DNA from: JBAVQS01 sp049694275
GTDB taxonomy: Bacteria; Chloroflexota; Anaerolineae; UBA4142; SHND01
Direction of reading: 5' to 3'
DNA length: 37,184 nt
Assembly (NCBI GenBank): GCA_049694275.1
Contig: JBAVQS010000166.1
Location: 1 to 37,184 of the forward strand
Each line of letters starts with the position of its first letter. Within the stretch, counting starts at the first letter, position 1. Position numbers and translations under genes: made by a program. Shown here one piece after another: positions 15,205-22,402 of the stretch. Below the pieces are notes generated by a model. The model was given only the letters and a program-made list of their open reading frames with translations, ran no database searches and was not told the DNA's origin.

Positions 15205-15308
15205 ACTTGAGTTTAGAGCTCACTTTGGGAATCAGTTAGAAATAGGCTATTCGCCCGCTAGCAACAAGCGAAAAATAACTATTTCCGCGTTGAGCTCTAA
15301 ACTCAAGT
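15205..15308. mobile_element. MITE-like 104-bp element with 18-bp perfect terminal inverted repeats
   Basis: ACTTGAGTTTAGAGCTCA (15205-15222) and its exact complement at 15291-15308 bound a 68-base interior, which itself contains a second inverted pair (GAAATAG / CTATTTC). Both ends are flanked by TAGT (15201-15204 and 15309-15312), as expected for a 4-bp target-site duplication. The element is AT-richer than the flanking coding DNA, has no ORF, and fills the gap between the SARP gene and the kinase. It could also act as a strong transcript hairpin. Confidence 0.6.
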
Positions 15309-15315
15309 TAGTATC

Positions 15316-15345
15316 TTTGCAGCGAATAAAGATTTGAGGTAAAAT
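15316..15345 (+). promoter_or_regulatory. Putative promoter of the first Ser/Thr kinase
   Basis: TTTGCA (15316-15321), 18 bp, TAAAAT (15340-15345), just downstream of the MITE-like element. The kinase ATG at 15394 carries its own AGGAG, so a leader of about 40 nt is expected. Confidence 0.4.
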
Positions 15346-15393
15346 CTCCTCCCAACCGTTCCATTTCGCGTGAATTTCTTTTCAGGAGCTTCT

Positions 15394-17313
15394 ATGCAGC
15401 CGTTAGGATCACCACTCGCTCCCGGCACAATCCTCGAAGGTCGTTACCTAATCCTCAAGGTGCTCGGTGCGGGGGGAATGGGTCGCGTCTATTTAGCAAA
15501 GCTGGTAAAGCTGAATAAGTTGGTGGCAATCAAAGAGAATACTGATCCAGATCCTTCAATTAGAAACCAGTTCCAACGCGAAGCACAGATTCTCGCCCGC
15601 CTATCCCATTCTAATCTACCTCAGGTCAACGACTCTTTCGATGATTTGAATACAGGCCGTCAGCATTTCGTGATGGAGTATATCGACGGCGAGGATCTTG
15701 AAGCGATGGTCAAGCGCGTCGGACCGCTGCCCGAGGCGAATGTGCTCGGTTGGATCGACCAGATTCTCAATGCGCTCATTTACCTGCACAGCCAGCCACA
15801 GCCCATCATTCACCGCGACATCAAGCCGGCGAATATCAAGATCACCCCGCAGGGGAAAGCGGTGTTGGTCGATTTTGGCATTGCAAAAGTCAGTGGGCCT
15901 GGAACATTGACCGGGGCGCACAACATGGGCACGCTGAGATACGCGCCGCCGGAACAGTTCTCGCCGGAGATGCATACCGATCAGCGCTCCGATATCTATT
16001 CGCTCGGTGCCACTCTGTATAATCTGTTGACCGGCAACATTCTGCCCGCAACACCGCCACGCCAGTTCGTTCCCTCACTTTCCCCTCACGTGGAAAAGGC
16101 GATCATGCGGGCGATGGAAACTGACATGGCGCAGCGCTGGCAGAGCGCAGGCGAATTTCGTGCAGCGTTGCAGCGCCCCTCTGTGATGCCTTTTGCACCT
16201 CAACCGTTTCCCGCTGCAACACTGTCATGGGTCTGGCTCGGCGGCTTGGTCATCGGTGTTATTGTCCTGATTGCAATCGTAGTCATGTTCGGGGGAGGCG
16301 GGATCGTACCTGCGATGTCCCCCACGACGGCGGCCGCTGTTCTACCCACGCGTACAAACGCGGTTCCTGCAACGTCAGCGACCTTGCCTACCGTGCTACC
16401 CACTAACGTGCCGACGATAGCGCCATCAGTCATCCCGATAATGCCAAAAGCCATCCCTACTCTAACTCGAACACGCATCCCCGCGATGCCGACAGATACC
16501 TCGACGGCCATGCCTGCTGTGGACACAGGCCGGTTGATCGACAGCACACCCATGACATTTATACCGTCAGGCGAGTTCTTGATGGGAAGCACGGACCAGG
16601 ATATTGCCAAAATCTCGGCGCTATGCCGCGATTGCAGTTCCGGAGAGTGGGCTGGCGAACAGCCACAGCATCGCGTGTATGTCGACGCTTTCCAACTGGA
16701 TCAGCACGAGGTGAGCAACGCGCAATATCAAAAATGTGTCAGCGCCGGCCTGTGCGCTTTGCCGTTCGATAATTCGTCCTATACGCGCAAATCGTATTAT
16801 GGCAATCCTCAATTTAACAACTATCCGGTGATTTATGTATCATGGAATGATGCGTTGACCTATTGCCAATGGGCCGGCAAACGCTTGCCAACCGAAGCGG
16901 AATGGGAAAAAGCAGCGCGCGGAACGGATGGTAGATTATTTCCATGGGGAAACAACGTCGATGGGACCCGCTTCAACTTTTGTGACAAGAATTGTCCATT
17001 CAGTCATAAAGAACCGGGGGTGGATGACGGCAGCGTCGATACGGCGACTGTGACCAGCTACCCAAGTGGCACCGGTCCTTATGGAAATTTAAACATGCTT
17101 GGTAACGTATGGGAATGGACTGCCGATTGGTATGACAGCAACTATTATGCGATTTCGCCTTTTGCGAATCCGCCAGGGCCGGCATTTGGACAGGCCAAGG
17201 TGATTCGCGGCGGATCCTGGTACAACAAGCTCAGTACCCATGCTGCCAGCCGGTATAGTTATGCACCAAATTTAAGCAATAGCAAGTATGTCGGGTTTCG
17301 TTGTGCGAAATAA
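15394..17313 (+). CDS. Transmembrane Ser/Thr protein kinase with extracellular FGE-sulfatase domain
   Basis: A 639-residue Hanks-type kinase. Catalytic features: glycine loop GAGGMGRV (25-32), Lys47, HRDIKPAN (140-147), DFG (160-162) and YAPPEQF. A membrane helix (about 279-299) follows, then an 80-residue Pro/Thr/Ala-rich stalk, then an FGE-sulfatase-fold domain (from about 387; FIPSGEFLMGS, RLPTEAEWEKAARG, GNVWEWT, RGGSW, GFRC). The FGE part lacks the two active-site cysteines, so it is likely an extracytoplasmic sensor or binding module. AGGAG six bases before the ATG sets the start. It is followed 19 bp later by a second kinase, probably co-transcribed. About 200 bp of the kinase coding sequence is nearly identical to that neighbour. 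Confidence 0.94.
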   Translation: MQPLGSPLAPGTILEGRYLILKVLGAGGMGRVYLAKLVKLNKLVAIKENTDPDPSIRNQFQREAQILARLSHSNLPQVNDSFDDLNTGRQHFVMEYIDGEDLEAMVKRVGPLPEANVLGWIDQILNALIYLHSQPQPIIHRDIKPANIKITPQGKAVLVDFGIAKVSGPGTLTGAHNMGTLRYAPPEQFSPEMHTDQRSDIYSLGATLYNLLTGNILPATPPRQFVPSLSPHVEKAIMRAMETDMAQRWQSAGEFRAALQRPSVMPFAPQPFPAATLSWVWLGGLVIGVIVLIAIVVMFGGGGIVPAMSPTTAAAVLPTRTNAVPATSATLPTVLPTNVPTIAPSVIPIMPKAIPTLTRTRIPAMPTDTSTAMPAVDTGRLIDSTPMTFIPSGEFLMGSTDQDIAKISALCRDCSSGEWAGEQPQHRVYVDAFQLDQHEVSNAQYQKCVSAGLCALPFDNSSYTRKSYYGNPQFNNYPVIYVSWNDALTYCQWAGKRLPTEAEWEKAARGTDGRLFPWGNNVDGTRFNFCDKNCPFSHKEPGVDDGSVDTATVTSYPSGTGPYGNLNMLGNVWEWTADWYDSNYYAISPFANPPGPAFGQAKVIRGGSWYNKLSTHAASRYSYAPNLSNSKYVGFRCAK

Positions 17314-17332
17314 TCGCGTTGGAGAGATTTCT

Positions 17333-19465
17333 ATGCAACCCTACGGACAACTGCTCGCTCCCGGCACGGTTCTCGGGCATCGCTATCGCATCCTCTCGCT
17401 CCTCGGCCAGGGGGGCATGGGCGCGGTCTACCAGGCGCAGGATTTGCGCCTGGGCCTGGTTGCCGCGCTCAAGGAGAACTGGGGCGGCGACCCGCGCCAG
17501 TTTCAACAGGAAGCGCTCATCCTCGCCCGCCTCCGCCATTCCAATTTGCCCCGCGTCAGCGACCATTTTGTCGAGCCGAATGGCGCGCAGTATTTCGTGA
17601 TGGAGTATATCGACGGCGAGGATCTTGAAGCGATGGTCAAGCGCGTCGGACCGCGGCTGGAGGCAAACGTACTCGGTTGGATCGACCAGATTCTCGATGC
17701 ACTCATTTACCTGCACAATCAGCAGCCGCCGGTCATCCACCGGGACATCAAGCCGGCGAATATCAAGATCACCCCGCAAGGGAAAGCGATACTGGTGGAT
17801 TTCGGGATTGCCAAGACGGCGGACCCGCGGCTGGGAACGCTGACGGGGGCGCGAGCGGTGACACCGGGGTATGCGCCGCCGGAGCAGTATGGCTTGCACA
17901 CGGACCCGCGCTCGGATGTGTATGCGCTCGGAGCGACGCTATATACGGCGCTGACCGGTCAGGTCCCACCGGAATCGCCGCTGCGAACTTCCGGGGCGGT
18001 GGCGTTGATTCCCCCGCGGCAAATTGTGGCGGCCATTTCGCCCGGTACAGAAGGGGCCATTCTGCGGGCGATGGAAACAGACATGGCGCAGCGCTGGCAG
18101 AGCGCGAGCGAATTTCGTGCAGCGTTGCATCAGCCTATTCAGAAGTCCACGATCCCGGTTCCGGGAGGCCCATCGCCTCGTGCGTCAGCGTCAGGAATCT
18201 CGCCTTCGTGGGTAATCCCTATATTGCTGGCGCTCATTGCCGCCACGCTCTTTTTGATTATTGCGCTCGCTTTGAATAAGCTAACCCCGAACCCGGTGGC
18301 TATCGCCAACGCGGCGACCCTTACAGACACGCCCGTCGATACCCCGCCTTTTACGCCGACCGTATCCGAGACCCGTAATCCTATCGAGACACTGACCGCG
18401 CTAGATGTGGCTTCGCCTACGCCAGAGAATACAAGCACCGTAATTGTTGTTCCTTCTGCAACACCTGCGCCGACTAGCCTTCCATCGCCGACATGGACCT
18501 GGACTCCTGTGCCCGCGCGGCCAACAAACACATCCCTGCCAGTTGTTCCACCGCGCGCTCAGACGGCTCTCGGTTGTAATCCGATTGCATTTGTCTCTTC
18601 TCCCAATAGAGACCCCGTGCCTGCCGAAATTGACACCATCAATCCGGATGGGACTAACCGCCGCACGCTTTTGACCAGTCAGCAGTTGGGCTTGTCTTCC
18701 CTCGAGGGCGCGGCGTGGTCTCCCAACGGGACGCGCCTGGCTTTTGCTGCGAAACCGGAGGGAAGCGATCATCGACAAATCTATGTCGTCAATGCCGATG
18801 GTTCCGGACCTGTCCGTCTGACTTCGCCGCTTCAAAATCGGGATACCTATCATCCTTCGTGGTCGCCGGATGGGTCGCGCCTCGTCGTCTCGTCTTCGAG
18901 CCAGACGAGCGCCTCAAGCTATACGGACCCGGATGCTTTTATTATCAGCTCGGTCCAGGCAGAGCAGTATCTTAACAATACAGCTTTCGATAATCCTCAG
19001 CGTGGAGCAGGCGGCGTCGCCTGGTCACCCGACGGACAATGGGTGGTGTATACTTCGACTGATCCAAGCAAAAATGCGGATGTTTATATGACCAATCTAT
19101 CCAGCGGGCAAGCCATTCGCTTGACACTGGCGCCGCAAACAGAAAGAGCAGAGGCTTGGTCCCCGCGCGGTGATTGGCTGGCCTTTACTTCGCTCCGAAC
19201 CGGTTATCCCCATATTTATCGCTTGCGGCCAACCGGAACCGAGAGTGGCGTTGAGCCGTTAACATTTCCACGAGGGGATTGGCAAGACGATAGCCCTTCA
19301 TGGTCCCCTGACCAGTCTTGGATTGTCTTTCAGAGCCTCGCCAACAGCGCTGCCAAAAACGATCTCTTTATGGTCAATGTGGCCGACAAGTCATTGCATC
19401 AATTAACCAACACGCCCGATCTGTACGAGCGTGGTCCATCGTGGTCTAATGGCAAATGCAATTGA
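17333..19465 (+). CDS. Transmembrane Ser/Thr protein kinase with TolB-like beta-propeller
   Basis: A 710-residue Hanks-type kinase. Seen: glycine loop GQGGMGAV (25-32), Lys47, HRDIKPAN (136-143), DFG (156-158), APPEQYG, and an activation segment with several Thr. A membrane helix lies at about 292-314, followed by a Thr/Pro-rich stalk. The C-terminal 280 residues form a WD40/TolB-type propeller built from repeats such as AWSPNGTRLAFA, SWSPDGSRLVVS, AWSPDGQWVVYT and SWSPDQSWIVFQ, outside the cell. It probably transduces an external signal sensed by the propeller. GGAGAG precedes the ATG; the in-frame extension overlapping the previous gene is unsupported. N-terminal 260 residues are paralogous to the preceding kinase. 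Confidence 0.94.
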   Translation: MQPYGQLLAPGTVLGHRYRILSLLGQGGMGAVYQAQDLRLGLVAALKENWGGDPRQFQQEALILARLRHSNLPRVSDHFVEPNGAQYFVMEYIDGEDLEAMVKRVGPRLEANVLGWIDQILDALIYLHNQQPPVIHRDIKPANIKITPQGKAILVDFGIAKTADPRLGTLTGARAVTPGYAPPEQYGLHTDPRSDVYALGATLYTALTGQVPPESPLRTSGAVALIPPRQIVAAISPGTEGAILRAMETDMAQRWQSASEFRAALHQPIQKSTIPVPGGPSPRASASGISPSWVIPILLALIAATLFLIIALALNKLTPNPVAIANAATLTDTPVDTPPFTPTVSETRNPIETLTALDVASPTPENTSTVIVVPSATPAPTSLPSPTWTWTPVPARPTNTSLPVVPPRAQTALGCNPIAFVSSPNRDPVPAEIDTINPDGTNRRTLLTSQQLGLSSLEGAAWSPNGTRLAFAAKPEGSDHRQIYVVNADGSGPVRLTSPLQNRDTYHPSWSPDGSRLVVSSSSQTSASSYTDPDAFIISSVQAEQYLNNTAFDNPQRGAGGVAWSPDGQWVVYTSTDPSKNADVYMTNLSSGQAIRLTLAPQTERAEAWSPRGDWLAFTSLRTGYPHIYRLRPTGTESGVEPLTFPRGDWQDDSPSWSPDQSWIVFQSLANSAAKNDLFMVNVADKSLHQLTNTPDLYERGPSWSNGKCN

Positions 19466-19510
19466 CCCCAGCCACCGGCCGGAATCTTGTGGCGCAATAA
19501 CAAACTTGAT

Positions 19511-19538
19511 TTGACAATCCCGTTTTTTTGAATATGAT
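19511..19538 (+). promoter_or_regulatory. Consensus sigma-70 promoter of the histidine operon
   Basis: Perfect TTGACA at 19511-19516, a 16-bp spacer, and TATGAT at 19533-19538. The predicted start point (19545-19547) falls on or just before the ATG of the leader ORF. It is the best-matching mRNA promoter in the window and stands 258 bp before hisZ. Confidence 0.75.
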
Positions 19539-19546
19539 TCTCTCCA

Positions 19547-19660
19547 ATGTTTACCCGACCGAACTCGTCCCGCAATAGCAGTTGTCCCGGCATGGCCGGG
19601 GCGGCCGTTGCCGCGTATCATCATCACGCGAGCGGGGTGAGTCGGACGCGACTGACCTGA
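19547..19660 (+). CDS. hisL: Histidine-operon leader peptide with three consecutive His codons
   Basis: A 37-codon ORF between the promoter and the terminator in the his leader. Codons 25-27 (19619-19627) are CAT CAT CAC, preceded by Tyr, and the ORF ends with TGA at 19658-19660 inside the downstream stem region. ATG 19547 is eight bases past TATGAT, so translation would begin at or within two bases of the mRNA 5' end; an internal ATG at 19592 in the same frame would still include the His run. No Shine-Dalgarno site is present for either. Known his leaders in enterobacteria carry seven His codons in a 16-residue peptide; this one is longer with three. By position it is the sensor of charged tRNA-His for attenuation. 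The peptide itself is probably without function. Confidence 0.75.
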   Translation: MFTRPNSSRNSSCPGMAGAAVAAYHHHASGVSRTRLT

Positions 19661-19698
19661 ATCGTCGCGTATGCCCTGAAATTCTAGAGACTCACCCC
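19634..19698 (+). promoter_or_regulatory. Attenuator secondary structure of the his leader
   Basis: An outer 10-bp stem GGGGTGAGTC (19634-19643) with GACTCACCCC (19689-19698) encloses an inner 7-bp hairpin ACGCGAC (19646-19652) with GTCGCGT (19664-19670). The 5' arm of the outer stem starts seven bases after the last His codon, so a ribosome stalled there would cover part of it, while a ribosome at the stop codon would block the inner hairpin. A possible competitor pairing with the terminator is GCGACT (19648-19653) with AGTCGC (19709-19714). I could not settle the full antiterminator by eye. Confidence 0.65.
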
Positions 19699-19725
19699 AG
19701 GACTGGCTAGTCGCCAGTCCTTTTT
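19699..19725 (+). terminator. Intrinsic terminator of the his attenuator
   Basis: Stem AGGACTGGC (19699-19707) with GCCAGTCCT (19713-19721), loop TAGTC, followed by a run of T ending at 19725 and further T-rich sequence. It abuts the outer leader stem without a gap and lies 70 bp before hisZ. It is well placed to stop transcription in the leader when histidine is plentiful. Confidence 0.85.
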
Positions 19726-19795
19726 GTTTGTTTGAGAATTCATCCCGGCGGGCATCCATCAGAGATGCCCCTACAAAAGCGCGGAGTATCGATTT

Positions 19796-20998
19796 ATGCA
19801 ATCATCGCTCGTCGAGCGACAGTTACCCTATGGGGTCGCCGACCTTTTTCTGGAACAGGCGGCGGCGAAATCACAGGTCGAGAGCCGGCTCAGGACGGCC
19901 TTTTCGAGTTGGGGTTATGGCGAGGTCATCCCGCCGACCTTTGAATATTACGAGCCGCTGGCGTTCGAGGCAAGCCCGCAAGTCCTTGAAGAGACCTATC
20001 GCTTTTTTGACCGCGATGGGCGGATGCTCGCCCTGCGCGCCGACCCGACCATCCCGATTGCGCGCATCGTCGGCACCAAGCTCGATCATTTGCCCCTGCC
20101 CCTGCGGCTCTATTATGTGGGCAATGTTTTTCGATACGAAGAGCCCAAAGCCTCGCTCCGGCGCGAGTTTACCCAGGCGGGCATCGAGCTGATCGGCGTC
20201 GACACCCCGGCCGCTGATGCCGAGGTCATTGCGCTCGCCGCCCATGCGCTTTTTTCCGCCGGGCTGGAGGGCTTTCGCCTGCGCGTCGGCTCGATGCAGC
20301 TCCTCGCCGCGCTCCTCGATGCACAGGTCCTCGACCCGAGCCTGATCGAATCGATTCGCGTGACGCTCGAGCGCAAGCAAGAACTGGCGCTCACGCAGGC
20401 GCTGGCCGAGGCGCCGCTCCCCGCCGCATGGCGGACTGCGCTGGCCCGGCTCCCCCTGCTCATCGGCGACCGCACAATCCTGGACGAAGCGGCGCAGGTT
20501 TGCAGCGTCAACGACCGGGCACAGGCGGCGTTAGAGCGGCTCACGGCGATTGCCGACCAACTGGATGCGATGGGCCTCGCCGATGTCGTCACCTGGGACC
20601 TGGCGATGGTCCGGGGTATGGCGTATTACACCGGCATCGTGTTTGAAGGGTTCGCGCACGGGCTTGGCTTTTCGGTCGTCAGCGGCGGGCGCTATGACAA
20701 CCTGATCGCCCATTTTGGGCGCGACCTGCCCGCGCTCGGGTTTGCCATTGGCGTCGAGCGCGTGCTCGCGGGCCTGGCCCAGGCGGGCAGGATAGAGATC
20801 GATCTCGCGCCCCAGGTCATGACCGAGATGGTGGTGACGCGGGCGCTGGCCGCTCGGATTGCAAGCGCGCGGGCAGAGGGAAAGCAAATCGAGTCGGCGC
20901 TGGCATCCTGTTCACGACAAGAACTGATTGCGCAGGCGCGTGCGCGCGGCGCACGTGAGGTCTGGTTTGCGGATGGCGAGAGCGAGGTGTTAGAATGA
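19796..20998 (+). CDS. hisZ: ATP phosphoribosyltransferase regulatory subunit
   Basis: A 400-residue class II aminoacyl-tRNA-synthetase-like protein without tRNA-charging function. It is the regulatory partner that activates short-form HisG and mediates histidine feedback. Seen: motif 2-like LRLYYVGNVFRYEEPKASLRREFTQAGIELIG (the catalytic Arg/Glu context), ADPTIPIARIV, VRGMAYYTGIVFEGF and GGRYDNLIAHFG, all typical of HisZ. The anticodon-binding domain of HisRS is largely missing; the C-terminal 70 residues are a short alpha/beta segment (TEMVVTRALAARIASA). GGAG lies nine bases before the ATG. It shares an ATGA overlap with hisG, ensuring matched expression of the two subunits. Confidence 0.93.
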   Translation: MQSSLVERQLPYGVADLFLEQAAAKSQVESRLRTAFSSWGYGEVIPPTFEYYEPLAFEASPQVLEETYRFFDRDGRMLALRADPTIPIARIVGTKLDHLPLPLRLYYVGNVFRYEEPKASLRREFTQAGIELIGVDTPAADAEVIALAAHALFSAGLEGFRLRVGSMQLLAALLDAQVLDPSLIESIRVTLERKQELALTQALAEAPLPAAWRTALARLPLLIGDRTILDEAAQVCSVNDRAQAALERLTAIADQLDAMGLADVVTWDLAMVRGMAYYTGIVFEGFAHGLGFSVVSGGRYDNLIAHFGRDLPALGFAIGVERVLAGLAQAGRIEIDLAPQVMTEMVVTRALAARIASARAEGKQIESALASCSRQELIAQARARGAREVWFADGESEVLE

Positions 20999-21708
20999 AG
21001 CCCCTGTCCCTGGCAATGCCCAAGGGCCGTCTGCTCAAACCGGCGCTCCAACTGTTTCGGGAGTTGGGGCTTCAGGTGGACCTGACCGAGAATGGCTCGC
21101 GCAAGCTCATTGTCCACGACCCTGCGAGCGGCATGCGCTTTATCCTCCTCAAACCGGCGGATGTGCTGACGGCGGTCGAGTACGGCGCGGCGGACCTCGG
21201 CATCGTGGGGCAGGATGTGCTGCGAGAGCAGGAAGCGGATGTCTTCGAGCCGCTCACGTTCCCCTTTGGGCAATGCCGCCTCGCGCTCGCAGGGGCGCAG
21301 GAGCGAAAGGGGACGGCGTGGTGGCTACTGCCATCCTTGCGCGTGGCAACCAAGTACCCGCGCCTCACCATCCAGTTCTTTAGCCGGCATGGTTGGTCGG
21401 CCGAGACCATCGCCATGAATGGGTCGGTCGAGATTGCTCCGGCGCTGGGCCTGTCCGACCTGATTGTCGACATTGTCGATTCGGGACGCACGCTCCGTGA
21501 GAACGGGCTGGTCGAGTACGCCGAAGTCATGAAATCCCAGGCGGCGCTCATCGTCAACCGCGCCGCCTATACCCTGCGCCAACCCGAGATTACCTCGCTC
21601 ATGAATTCAATCAAATCGACTGCCGTCATGGCGGCGCACGCGGGCAAGCCCGGCGCTGCGCCCCGAGAGGGCAATGTGGAGAAATCACATGGAAGCGACA
21701 CGCATTGA
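20995..21708 (+). CDS. hisG: ATP phosphoribosyltransferase, short-form catalytic subunit
   Basis: A 237-residue short HisG, lacking the C-terminal regulatory domain of the long form and therefore dependent on HisZ. It joins ATP and PRPP to phosphoribosyl-ATP, the first and committed step. Seen: LAMPKGRLLKPA, ADLGIVGQDVL, ATKYPRLTIQFF, GSVEIAPALGLSDLIVDIVDSGRTLRENGL (the PRPP-binding loop). The last 25 residues (GKPGAAPREGNVEKSHGSDTH) are an extension overlapping the next gene. The start codon overlaps the hisZ stop as ATGA. Confidence 0.95.
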   Translation: MKPLSLAMPKGRLLKPALQLFRELGLQVDLTENGSRKLIVHDPASGMRFILLKPADVLTAVEYGAADLGIVGQDVLREQEADVFEPLTFPFGQCRLALAGAQERKGTAWWLLPSLRVATKYPRLTIQFFSRHGWSAETIAMNGSVEIAPALGLSDLIVDIVDSGRTLRENGLVEYAEVMKSQAALIVNRAAYTLRQPEITSLMNSIKSTAVMAAHAGKPGAAPREGNVEKSHGSDTH

Positions 21709-22402
21709 CCTGCACACTCACACCTTTTTCAGCGACGGTGAGCTCGCGCCGAGCGAGTTGGTCCGCCGCTGCGTCGTGCGCGGCTATGCCGCGCTGGCGA
21801 TTGCCGATCACGCCGACGGCTCGAACCTCGAAGAGGTCCTGCAGCGCCTGTACCGCTTTTTGCGCGAGCAGGAAAACGATTTTCCGCTGACGGTCATTCC
21901 GAGCATGGAACTGACGCACCTGCCGCCCGCCCGTATCGCCCCGCTCGCGCGCCGGGCCAAAGAGCTGGGGGCCGGTCTGGTGGTCGTTCATGGTGAGACG
22001 ATTGTCGAGCCGGTCGCGCCCGGCACGAATCGCGCCGCGGTCGAATGCCCCGACGTGGACGTGCTCGCACATCCGGGGTTCATTACGTTGGAAGAGGCGC
22101 AGATCGCCGCGCGGACCGGCGTGCATCTCGAAATCAGCGGACGGCGGGGGCATTCCCTCACGAACGGGTGGGTCGCCAAAACCGCGCGACAGGCGGGCGC
22201 GCTCCTCGTGGTCGATAACGATGGACACAGCCCCGACGACCTCATGGACCAACGGATGGCGCAAGCCGTCGCGCGCGGCGCGGGACTGGACGAGGCGGAG
22301 GTCGAAGCCGCGACCGTGACCAATCCGCGGCGGCTGGTCGAAAAAGCAAAAGAGCGAATCGCGAGATTTCAGAGCGGGGGCAGGTATGATACCAATCCTT
22401 AA
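21689..22402 (+). CDS. PHP-family phosphatase, probable histidinol-phosphatase
   Basis: A 237-residue PHP-domain protein. Metal-binding motifs typical of the superfamily are visible: DLHTHTFFSDGE (7-18), AIADHADGSN, the Glu in PSMELTHL, VVVHGE, DVLAHPGFI and DNDGHSPDD. The operon needs a histidinol-phosphate phosphatase because hisB here encodes only the dehydratase, and this gene sits between hisG and hisD, so that role is a strong inference (HisK-type or an archaeal-like PHP phosphatase). ATG 21689 has GGAG at seven bases; an ATG five codons earlier is possible. It overlaps both neighbours by about 17-20 bp. Confidence 0.82.
   Translation: MEATRIDLHTHTFFSDGELAPSELVRRCVVRGYAALAIADHADGSNLEEVLQRLYRFLREQENDFPLTVIPSMELTHLPPARIAPLARRAKELGAGLVVVHGETIVEPVAPGTNRAAVECPDVDVLAHPGFITLEEAQIAARTGVHLEISGRRGHSLTNGWVAKTARQAGALLVVDNDGHSPDDLMDQRMAQAVARGAGLDEAEVEAATVTNPRRLVEKAKERIARFQSGGRYDTNP

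Noticed and set aside
19545..19740. The his leader as a T-box or a known riboswitch.
   Set aside because: No T-box sequence or specifier-loop layout was seen and no known aptamer core is recognisable, whereas a His-rich leader ORF is present.
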